Origin: a virus
Virus record (IMG/VR): IMGVR_UViG_3300032011_000026
Span: 1-42,652 of that record
Reading direction: 5' to 3' (one strand)
Length of the DNA stretch: 42,652 bases
Of the stretch, positions 17,937-25,000 are shown piece after piece. Below the pieces are notes generated by a model. The model did not search any database. It was not told the origin of the DNA and was given only the letters and a program-made list of their open reading frames with translations. Positions within the stretch are counted from its first letter, which is position 1. Each line of letters opens with the position of its first letter. The position numbers were made by a program, and so were the translations under genes.

Positions 17937-20095
17937 GCATCTTCCTTTCTTTTTTGGAATTCTTTACTAATTGATTTAATTGTACTATTCCTGAATTGTT
18001 CTTCTGGTAAAGGTACTTCTAAAGAGTTATTAAACGTCTCTAGCTTTTCTACTATTTCACCTAATGGATAGTTTCCATCTATCAATACCATACCGTACCT
18101 GTACAAATGATTAGCTCTATTACCTTTAGATGTATGTGTCCTAAACCATCGTTCGATATTACCGAAGCCAGTAGCACTAATATGTGCTTTTGTCTCGTCA
18201 GATCGTTTAGTTTCTGGAATAAACATAGTAGCGTCAATGACATTCCCTTTATTATATTCATACTTTCCAGGGTGAGTAGCCCACTTTCTAGCTATATCCT
18301 TGGCACCTTCATCTACTGGAAAGGGTAACCATTCGAATACATTCATCATAAATCTAGAGTATTCTCCGGTGGTTAATTTAATTCTATGAGATAGAGGCAA
18401 AATAAGCCTAAATCTATTAATTTCTGGAGTATGTCGTTTAGTTGTAGACATAAGAAACGTGTAATCTTCTAATAACACCTTAACTGTGGACATATTGATA
18501 TCCCCATCACAATCAAGAATAAGCAAATCAAACCCAGGGATTACATTCTCATTTTTACGATGCCCATTAATAAATCCATGAGCCGTATAGTGATATCCAT
18601 CTGCAGTAGTTAACTTATGTAACAAATCAAATGGAGGGTTATCTGTTTGATAATGATACGCTATGTCCTTACTAATGCCGACAGTTAGATGGGTAAGATC
18701 TGTTTCTGCCAAAGTTTCCCCATTAAAAAATTCAATTTCGTCTAACATCCGCTTTTTGATAATAATGTTGTTTCTGTACCCAAAAGACATAGCTAAAGTC
18801 ATTAAATCCTTTCGCTGGCCTTCTGAGCCTTTGTAGAATGGTAGTTCTTCCATTAACTCATGTTGAGTCACGTCGTTATCACAATCGGCCAAATAATGAG
18901 CTAAACGCTCATACGGACCTTGTTTACGCATTAATTGATGAAAGGCTTCTCCTGAGTCCTCAACAACGCTAATAGCGTAATTCAGGTGATCCTGTGTTAC
19001 TTTTGTTGAATTATCCGCAAATGCATAAGCACCCGCTAATTTAATAGCTTTGTAGTATCTATGTATCATTTCTGCTTTGTGAAGACTCATATGGTCTTTC
19101 ATATCGTCAGCTAGTTCCTCGCATTTTAACTGGTACTCAATTAAATGAATATGGTCATCTTCCGATACTTGCAGTATTGGATTGAAGGATCTTTTAGCAA
19201 AGTTAGTAAATTCCTGCTGAATTGCTAACATGTCTTTGGCCAAATTAGGGTCAACCATCTGCTGGTAACGTTCTTGTGCAGATGCATACTTAGTTCGATG
19301 ACTATCTGTCGTATACCCGAATAGTAATCTACGAGCATATCCAGTTTCGAGAAATTGTTTAAATTCCTCTTCTATTTTTCCACCATCTAGTAGTTTGGTC
19401 GGAGTGCCAAACATCATTAGATTAGTAGGAGTATTCCCTGGTAGTTCTTCTGATCTAATGTTTTCTTGTGTATTTTTTATAAGTTTTTGTTTTACAAGGC
19501 CTACGTCGTAAAGTTCAAGAAATACATTTAACACATCAGCATTTGCAGACATATTTGATCCGACTTCATCTAGTTCCAGATTCATGGAACCTGCAGAAGC
19601 TAATAGTAATTTTTCACGCATTTGTTTAACAGCTGGAGAAGTCCCACTGTCAAAACTAAAAGCTAATTCTCCTAAACGATCAAAATGTTTTTGAAATTCC
19701 CCATGTTGAAATTCAGTTTCTTCATCTAATGTTAATGTGGTTTGCCCAATATTAACTCTCCATGCAGCTCTGTCTTGAGCTAAATTTTGGATACTTTGCT
19801 CAGCTTTCTTGGGAAATACATTATTTAAAAATTCTTTTTTAAAATACGCTATAAATTCTCGTTCTAGAATATTAGTAGAGTGCCCCTTACCTGTTCCTGA
19901 TACCATCAGATTTAATACATAAGTATTAACCGGGATTACGTCTCTATCGTTTGTTTGAATATTGCACCGCATCATAGATGCTACTTTCGATAAATAGTAC
20001 GCAGTTAGAATTCTAAAAAAATGTCGATTATCATTGTTAACTTTACGAACAAGGATATCGACTATTCTTTCAGAAAACGGGTGGTATTTCTTCAT
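17933..20095 (-). CDS. Primase-helicase fusion (P-loop ATPase plus AEP primase-like domain), N4 gp43-like
   Basis: 720 residues. The N-terminal half has a P-loop (SGTGKGHST, residues 66-74) and Walker B (LELDEVGS, D176-E177), with an arginine-rich segment at GYARRLLFGY (about 252-261), consistent with a DUF3987-like helicase core. The C-terminal half has an archaeo-eukaryotic primase signature: LILDCDGDI (D528, D530, D532) then STTKRHTPEINRFRLILPL (550-568). AEP enzymes place catalytic acids on such a DxD strand and a His/Arg-rich strand follows. It probably primes and unwinds DNA at the phage fork. It is the N4 gp43 equivalent by position. Confidence 0.85.
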   Translation of the reverse strand: MKKYHPFSERIVDILVRKVNNDNRHFFRILTAYYLSKVASMMRCNIQTNDRDVIPVNTYVLNLMVSGTGKGHSTNILEREFIAYFKKEFLNNVFPKKAEQSIQNLAQDRAAWRVNIGQTTLTLDEETEFQHGEFQKHFDRLGELAFSFDSGTSPAVKQMREKLLLASAGSMNLELDEVGSNMSANADVLNVFLELYDVGLVKQKLIKNTQENIRSEELPGNTPTNLMMFGTPTKLLDGGKIEEEFKQFLETGYARRLLFGYTTDSHRTKYASAQERYQQMVDPNLAKDMLAIQQEFTNFAKRSFNPILQVSEDDHIHLIEYQLKCEELADDMKDHMSLHKAEMIHRYYKAIKLAGAYAFADNSTKVTQDHLNYAISVVEDSGEAFHQLMRKQGPYERLAHYLADCDNDVTQHELMEELPFYKGSEGQRKDLMTLAMSFGYRNNIIIKKRMLDEIEFFNGETLAETDLTHLTVGISKDIAYHYQTDNPPFDLLHKLTTADGYHYTAHGFINGHRKNENVIPGFDLLILDCDGDINMSTVKVLLEDYTFLMSTTKRHTPEINRFRLILPLSHRIKLTTGEYSRFMMNVFEWLPFPVDEGAKDIARKWATHPGKYEYNKGNVIDATMFIPETKRSDETKAHISATGFGNIERWFRTHTSKGNRANHLYRYGMVLIDGNYPLGEIVEKLETFNNSLEVPLPEEQFRNSTIKSISKEFQKRKEDA

Positions 20096-20098
20096 ATA

Positions 20099-20383
20099 TT
20101 ATTTACCTTTCTTTTTTTCAATACATTGATGTGCAATTGTGAGATAGTTTCTTCCATCTTTATAGTTGTCTTCAATATTTGGATTCCATGCAGATCTTAC
20201 AATCTTTAATAAAGCCATTTTTAGTGCGTATAGATGTACAAGATCTGTATTAGGAGATTCTTTAGCGTATCTATTAAGGGTTTCACACATAATTGTCCAC
20301 GTTTCAAAGCAACGCTTAGCTGGGCCATATTTATTAGCTCTATCTTTAAGTATTTCTTCATCGTTCATCTCATCATCTGTCAT
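20099..20383 (-). CDS. DUF6378-like small protein
   Basis: 94 residues from ATG 20383, chosen because GAGGAAATTGTAAT precedes it; a longer frame to 20419 would need TTG without a ribosome-binding site. The sequence has the pattern RANKYGPAKRCFETW...YALKMALLKIVRSAWNP...DNYKDGRNYLTIAHQ, which fits a phage family I know as DUF6378, fairly common beside nucleotide and replication genes. Function unknown. The stop of the preceding membrane-protein gene lies two bases upstream. Confidence 0.75.
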   Translation of the reverse strand: MTDDEMNDEEILKDRANKYGPAKRCFETWTIMCETLNRYAKESPNTDLVHLYALKMALLKIVRSAWNPNIEDNYKDGRNYLTIAHQCIEKKKGK

Positions 20384-20384
20384 A

Positions 20385-20597
20385 TTACAATTTCCTCGGT
20401 GATATATATCTGCTTGCAATCCACAAACCAGCGTAAAATATAGTCATAGCTACAACGCCATAAATTGCAAATATTCCTAACATGTCATACCAGTTCGGTA
20501 AGTTAGAAACAGAATATGTAGTTGATTGTGTTCCTTGTCTTATGTTTAACAGGAGAGTTAACTTATCACTACTATCACAAGAGTTAAGTTCCTCCAT
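20385..20597 (-). CDS. Single-pass membrane protein, unknown function
   Basis: 70 residues from ATG 20597, preceded by AAGAAGGGAGTTCAG; an upstream TTG (20624) would overlap the previous gene more deeply and lacks a good site. A short acidic N-terminal region (MEELNSCDSSDK) is followed by a polar stretch and one membrane segment (about residues 39-60: IFAIYGVVAMTIFYAGLWIA), then a basic end (SRYISPRKL), suggesting N-out/C-in topology. No family recognised. Confidence 0.65.
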   Translation of the reverse strand: MEELNSCDSSDKLTLLLNIRQGTQSTTYSVSNLPNWYDMLGIFAIYGVVAMTIFYAGLWIASRYISPRKL

Positions 20598-20742
20598 CTG
20601 AACTCCCTTCTTTGAGATCCCCAACGAAGTCTAAAGCTACTTCAAGTAATATTGAATCTTCTTTATCGTCTATAGAACCATTTTTGATTTCTTCTAGTAT
20701 TTGTTCTATGTACTGTAGTTTTTTCTGTTTATTTAGAGCCAT
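20584..20742 (-). CDS. Small acidic protein, 52 residues
   Basis: ATG 20742 is preceded by the very strong GAGGAGGAGGAAG and lies inside the end of the upstream gene. The product begins MALNKQKKLQYIEQILEEIK and ends LKEGSSDGGT. Its end overlaps the start of the membrane-protein gene by 14 bases, so three consecutive genes form a coupled chain. Predicted as a short helical protein; no family recognised. Confidence 0.65.
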   Translation of the reverse strand: MALNKQKKLQYIEQILEEIKNGSIDDKEDSILLEVALDFVGDLKEGSSDGGT

Positions 20743-21187
20743 CTTCCTCCTCCTCTACTTCAATATTTTCAGTAACTAGTTTGATGTAACCATCGGTGGG
20801 TACTACATCTACAATACCTTTCTGACTAGCTTGACCTAGAGTAGAAATCCATACTGGAGCATTAATCTGCATAACATAGTCTTTATAGAATTCACCAAAA
20901 TGATCCGCAGTTATAAATGATTTCCCTACAGAGTCTTCGCATTCCTTAAGAAATTCAGCAACGGTAATTGGTTCTTCAACTGGTTCAAATGCTAGATCAG
21001 TATGATACCCAAAATAACTATGAGATCTACCTGGGTAATGCTTATCAGTTATTTTTACAAGTAATCCAACGCGTTCTCTCTGTAACGCTTTTATTAGACT
21101 ACTTAGAGACATTTGATACTGACCATGTTGTTTAAATTTAGGTATAAATTTTTTTATCTCATCCATTAATTTTTTTTCGTTTGCCAT
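20729..21187 (-). CDS. Protein of unknown function
   Basis: 152 residues with a basic, helical N-terminus (about 1-40, LSSLIKALQRERVG), a mixed middle (HYPGRSHSYFGYHTDLAF, about 50-67) and a strongly acidic C-terminus (EVEEEEDG). Its ATG overlaps the end of the zinc-finger gene by 29 bases. No family recognised; the acidic tail could mimic DNA or mediate a protein contact, which is conjecture. Confidence 0.7.
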   Translation of the reverse strand: MANEKKLMDEIKKFIPKFKQHGQYQMSLSSLIKALQRERVGLLVKITDKHYPGRSHSYFGYHTDLAFEPVEEPITVAEFLKECEDSVGKSFITADHFGEFYKDYVMQINAPVWISTLGQASQKGIVDVVPTDGYIKLVTENIEVEEEEDGSK

Positions 21188-21596
21188 GTTTTTTCTCCTT
21201 AAGTTTTTGTATTCGTATTTTTTCTCCTTTAGCTCTATTTGTTTTAAAACATTCTTCTAACCCACATGTTTTTTTATTATGATGTCTGGTTTCTATCTTT
21301 ACACCACATTCTGGGCATTTAAATTTACGAAGAGAATTTGGGTAAGTTCTTCTTTTAATACGTTCTCGCCCGCATTTATCTGATCCGCACGTAATTTGAT
21401 TAGTTCTACCTTCTACTTCTTTCTTACAAATTACACATACAACCAATATTCCATTAGCTCTTTTAGATTTTTGTCCCCAAGGTGTTTTTCCAATACTATC
21501 GGATATTTGTGCGTATTTAGAGTCGTATAATTTTTGTGCATTAATAACTTTAAGTAGTTTTCCTTTTGGACTAAATACTTTTATATCATGAAGCAT
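21159..21596 (-). CDS. Double zinc-ribbon protein
   Basis: 145 residues with two four-Cys groups: CVICKK...CGSDKC (about residues 54-75) and CPECG...CGLEEC (about 94-116). The rest is strongly basic, ending KEKKHGKRKKING. The layout suggests a small nucleic-acid-binding protein. It follows the tRNA gene by 17 bases and overlaps the next gene. Phages often carry such Zn-ribbon proteins near replication genes; partner and role are unknown. Confidence 0.75.
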   Translation of the reverse strand: MLHDIKVFSPKGKLLKVINAQKLYDSKYAQISDSIGKTPWGQKSKRANGILVVCVICKKEVEGRTNQITCGSDKCGRERIKRRTYPNSLRKFKCPECGVKIETRHHNKKTCGLEECFKTNRAKGEKIRIQKLKEKKHGKRKKING

Positions 21597-21613
21597 TTTT
21601 TTCCCTTTAGTTG

Positions 21614-21688
21614 TGTCCTTGGATGGAATCGAACCATCGCCCCACCGTTCTAACGAAGCAGTTGCTCTACCAACTGAGCTACAAGGAC
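21614..21688 (-). tRNA. tRNA, anticodon probably GUU (Asn), atypical anticodon arm
   Basis: A 75-base cloverleaf on the minus strand: acceptor GTCCTTG/CAAGGAC, D arm GCTC-AGTTGGTA-GAGC, T arm GATGG-TTCGATT-CCATC and A as discriminator. No CCA is encoded. The anticodon arm is two bases longer than standard. Pairing CTGCT with AACGG (one C-A mismatch, one G-T) leaves the loop TCGTTAG with GTT in the anticodon position, but base 33 would then be C rather than T. A register with ACTGC/ACGGT gives a nine-base loop. The anticodon is therefore uncertain. Confidence 0.85.
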
Positions 21689-21918
21689 TAGTTATTATTA
21701 ATTCCTAAATTATCTCTTATTTTTTTAAGACTTTCTTCTGGAAGGTGACCTGATTTAGGTTCTAGCTTATCAGGACATTCAAAATAATCTTTAAATATTT
21801 CTTTGAATATTCTTTCAACCATCTCTTTATAACTATTAGTATCATAATGTTTAATCATTATTTCACCAATTACTTCCTGACATCTAAGAATATCTTGTTG
21901 TAATTTTGCCATATTCAT
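21688..21918 (-). CDS. Small protein of unknown function
   Basis: 76 residues (or 74 from the second ATG, 21912) after AAAAGGAGGCAGT. Helical, acidic, with KEIFKDYFECPDKLEPKSG in the middle. It lies between the structured intergenic region and the tRNA; its stop is next to the first tRNA base. No family recognised. Confidence 0.65.
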   Translation of the reverse strand: MNMAKLQQDILRCQEVIGEIMIKHYDTNSYKEMVERIFKEIFKDYFECPDKLEPKSGHLPEESLKKIRDNLGINNN

Positions 21919-21939
21919 ACTGCCTCCTTTTAAATGAAT

Positions 21940-22340
21940 GGCGTGGCAATGAGCTACGCTGTTGTATCGTTACCACTTTAATGACCCATAAAACTAGTAT
22001 TAGCTCTTGGCCAACCATATCTACACTAAGCGGTCACTATGCAAACCGCGCGTAGAACCTCTGCCAAATCTGCCCAAGTCTTAGGGCTCTTGGCAGTCGG
22101 TTAATTAGTAGAGGAGTAGCAATGCATACTATATGATAGCAACTGTGCTCCAGCCTATAGGATCAAAAGTATACATTGCTCAACAATCTTAAGATTTAAC
22201 CGCCTCCACTTCTAGCTTCGCAGGCCATAAACCCTTTACTTCCAGAGAATCAGTTTTACAGGGTACGGAGCGACCGCAACTCCCAACTCCTACGGGTTAA
22301 GCTTCTAAGGCTCCTCGTTAAGACTATTGTTCCTCTCCCC
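21940..22340 (-). ncRNA. Candidate large structured RNA in a 424-bp gene-free stretch
   Basis: No credible gene lies between 21919 and 22342. Nested complementary segments fill it. They are 22118-22129 with 22169-22180 (12 bp; the one imperfect pair is G-U only in a minus-strand RNA), 22098-22104 with 22196-22202 enclosing that helix, 22061-22067 with 22090-22096 with an inner GCCC/GGGC, 22021-22024 with 22052-22055 enclosing GCGGT/ACCGC, 22231-22235 with 22260-22264, and GGAG/CTCC near 22267-22283. The position next to a tRNA in a phage recalls ornate RNAs such as GOLLD and ROOL, but membership is not established. Confidence 0.55.
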
Positions 22341-22342
22341 AG

Positions 22343-23353
22343 TTACACAGCCAATCTACCGGCTGTTAATAAGTTTGCAGCTTGATGACATATCTCTTCA
22401 GCTGAACAGTAATTACATCTCCTGACGGGTCCTTGGACATGTTTAATTGTTCCTACGTTTCCATCACTAGCTTGTTTTTTTAGTGCTTCATCCATAGTTG
22501 GAAAATTACCAGAGGATCTTTTAGTTTTCTCTGGATTTTTATAGTACTTATATACGCTTTCATGCTCTTTAACCCAAAGTTCTTCGTTAGTACATTCTGG
22601 TAATTCTGACTGTGATAAATCACAAATAGATTTAAATTGTTCGAGTCTGTCTATTATCCATTTTTCAGTTTCTTCAATACTCCATAATGGATACCTTCTA
22701 CTTGCAACTTTTATAGCTGGATATGTTTCTTTGTAATGAGGTTTTGGTGAATGTTTTCTAAGCCCGTTTCTACCCCAATCTGTAAAGATATAGTGAATAT
22801 GCACGTGGTCACTAGTGATTTTTTCTGGATTTAACCATTTGTAGATACTACCTTGTTTAATATAGTCATTTATGCTACTGCCATTAATAAATGACCACAC
22901 ACTTGCAGATTTATAATCATTAACCTCGCCATCTAAAATTAAATCATACGCACCTGTAATAATAAAATCATTAATTTTTTTCTCTGTTCGTTGTTCGATA
23001 TATACGGGAGTCTCTCCTGGCATTGGATTTTCAGGATTGAGGCGTAATTTATCTATAACGCTATCCGCTGCTCCAAATAGTTCTAATGCCTTTACTACAT
23101 TATTTCTGTCTGTCCAAGCTTCTTCACAAGCTGAATGTATAGCAGACCCCATACGAAGAGCTATTAATTCTGAGACATCCACAGTTTTTGATTTTTCAGG
23201 ATTTTGTCTTATTAATGTAAGCTCGCGTAGAGGTCTTATGAGTTTAGTAGCACTAATTACATTAGGCCTATCATCATAGCCATATTTGTCACGCATTAAA
23301 AATACAGCTAGTGGTAGCGGTATTTCATGTTTATTTGTGTATTTAAATGCCAT
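22343..23353 (-). CDS. PD-(D/E)XK (RecB/Cas4-like) exonuclease
   Basis: 336 residues. The nuclease core is seen as GAYDLILDGEVNDYKSAS, with D137 and the D146-Y-K148 pair in the usual order, and an upstream helix with H73 (GSAIHSACEE) that matches the His motif of RecB-type nucleases. A late Cys cluster (RRCNYCSAEEICHQA, about residues 313-327) may hold metal, as in Cas4/AddB-like proteins, although only three Cys are obvious. Probably processes DNA ends in replication or recombination. The start has the GGGAGATAGCTAA context seen at several genes in this window. Confidence 0.82.
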   Translation of the reverse strand: MAFKYTNKHEIPLPLAVFLMRDKYGYDDRPNVISATKLIRPLRELTLIRQNPEKSKTVDVSELIALRMGSAIHSACEEAWTDRNNVVKALELFGAADSVIDKLRLNPENPMPGETPVYIEQRTEKKINDFIITGAYDLILDGEVNDYKSASVWSFINGSSINDYIKQGSIYKWLNPEKITSDHVHIHYIFTDWGRNGLRKHSPKPHYKETYPAIKVASRRYPLWSIEETEKWIIDRLEQFKSICDLSQSELPECTNEELWVKEHESVYKYYKNPEKTKRSSGNFPTMDEALKKQASDGNVGTIKHVQGPVRRCNYCSAEEICHQAANLLTAGRLAV

Positions 23354-23357
23354 TTAG

Positions 23358-23660
23358 CTATCTCCCTTCGTTTAATAAATGTTCAGTTTTAGCAATTTTG
23401 ATATCATAAATGCCGTCAGGTCTAACAGTTAATCGTACTAAATGAGCGTATTTTTCGTCTAGCTCAAATGGATTGTTTTCGTGGTACATAACGCACTCTT
23501 CATGAGGCACTTTATACCATCTATGCAACCAATGAGCTTCTATGTCACCACTACCTATGCATAAATATTTTTTCTTAGGTAATTCTTGTTCGGCCCATTC
23601 CTCTTCTTCATTTGGTGCTGGTTCCCAACCATCTGGGAGCATACTTTTAATGTACCCCAT
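23358..23660 (-). CDS. Protein of unknown function
   Basis: 100 residues, acidic and Trp/His-rich (EEEEWAEQELPKKKY, then HWLHRWYKVPHEECVMYHEN). Five bases separate it from the nuclease gene and eight from the helicase gene, so it is part of the same transcript. No family recognised. Confidence 0.7.
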   Translation of the reverse strand: MGYIKSMLPDGWEPAPNEEEEWAEQELPKKKYLCIGSGDIEAHWLHRWYKVPHEECVMYHENNPFELDEKYAHLVRLTVRPDGIYDIKIAKTEHLLNEGR

Positions 23661-23668
23661 TACTCCTC

Positions 23669-25000
23669 CTAACTGTTTATATACACGTTCTCACTGGCTC
23701 TAGTTAAAGCAACATAAAATAGTCGTGCTCTAGTAGCTATGTCACGACATTTATCTATATTTATTTTATCTATAAATACAGCAGGAAATGTCCCTCCTTG
23801 AGCTTTGTGAGTTGTGCCGGCGAATGGTGGGCGTAAATCGGCTAGAGAGTTTTTTATTGCATAAAACTCTACCCAACCTTGTTTGGATTTACTTTTAATA
23901 GCTTCTTGTTTGTGTCCTTCAAGAATTGCGTCAGTTATACCTTTACTCTTTGGAGAAAATATTTTCTTTCTTTTTGCTCCAGTGTATTTATCAGATTCAC
24001 CTTGTACTGTTACATAGTATCCAGGAATACCGTACTGAATTCCTTCTATGTAATCAATGACGTGCACTACTTCATTATTGGTTAATATAGTTCTGTCAGA
24101 TTGCATAACAGCACTATTGGAAATTAATCTTTCTCCTGTATAAAAAGGTTCAATTGTATCTTCCAAAAAGAAAGCAGATTTACGCACCATGCTATTGTAA
24201 TTAATAGCGGATTCATTTGTATAAGTACATAATGGTATATCTACCGGATCTCCAGCAGAATAATTCATGTATCTTTTTACAAATTTAGCGACGAAATCTG
24301 TATGAGAGAGAACATGAATACCTCTACCGTTAGCATTTAAAGCAGTTTTAATTGACGGTTCTATATTACGAATGCCTTGAACATATTCACGAAATTCGTC
24401 TGCCTTATCGAGAATAGGGTTATCCCCGGCTTGTCTATGAACAGTTGTAAGTTTATAGGTAGCCAATGAACCATCAAATATGCTACAAATATCTGTTGGC
24501 GGTGGAAGTTGAAGTGGATCCCCTACGAATAGTAATTTTAAAGCTTTATCTTTAACAATATCTACGATAGCTGTTAAGAATTGATTTCCAATCATAGAAG
24601 CTTCATCAATAATTACTGCAGATCCGTATTGAATATCACACTTTCCTGTTTGTTTGATGAGTTCTTTTCCTGTTTTAGTAACAGTAGGGCGTAGTTTAAA
24701 TAACGCATGTCCTGTCTGCACATCTTTAACAGCATTAAAGCGATAACCACCGTTATTTAAACTTGTTGTGATATCTTCTAATACGTTAGCTGCTCTGTGA
24801 GTAGTTGCACATAATTCAATAGGAATTAAAGGAGAGTAAGTACTCATTCTATTAATGATTTCTCCTACTACAGTAGTTTTACCAGTACCAGCTGATCCGG
24901 TAAGAACGGTTATCATGTGACTTTTTGGGTTAGAATTAGCTAACTTGTCACAAATCCCATCTATCGCGTCAAGCTGATCCTGCGAGAATTGGAAAAACAT
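23669..25000 (-). CDS. Dda/RecD-like SF1 DNA helicase
   Basis: 443 residues, similar to T4 Dda. Helicase motifs in order: I, TVLTGSAGTGKTT (about 31-43, K41); II, AVIIDEASMIG (about 128-138); III, LFVGDPLQLPPP; V, GTTHKAQGGTFP; VI, LFYVALTRASENVYI near the end. Enzymes of this type unwind DNA 5' to 3' and act in replication initiation and restart; the N4 counterpart is gp37. The ATG lies inside the end of the DNA polymerase gene (32-base overlap), linking their synthesis. Confidence 0.92.
   Translation of the reverse strand: MFFQFSQDQLDAIDGICDKLANSNPKSHMITVLTGSAGTGKTTVVGEIINRMSTYSPLIPIELCATTHRAANVLEDITTSLNNGGYRFNAVKDVQTGHALFKLRPTVTKTGKELIKQTGKCDIQYGSAVIIDEASMIGNQFLTAIVDIVKDKALKLLFVGDPLQLPPPTDICSIFDGSLATYKLTTVHRQAGDNPILDKADEFREYVQGIRNIEPSIKTALNANGRGIHVLSHTDFVAKFVKRYMNYSAGDPVDIPLCTYTNESAINYNSMVRKSAFFLEDTIEPFYTGERLISNSAVMQSDRTILTNNEVVHVIDYIEGIQYGIPGYYVTVQGESDKYTGAKRKKIFSPKSKGITDAILEGHKQEAIKSKSKQGWVEFYAIKNSLADLRPPFAGTTHKAQGGTFPAVFIDKINIDKCRDIATRARLFYVALTRASENVYINS

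Noticed and set aside
20099-20419. Longer start (20419) for the DUF6378-like gene
   Set aside because: It would need TTG without a ribosome-binding site and would overlap the preceding gene; ATG 20383 has GAGGAAA at good spacing.
21940-22340. A second tRNA in the gene-free stretch
   Set aside because: No T-arm GTTCGANTC sequence or paired acceptor ends were found; the helices fit a different architecture.
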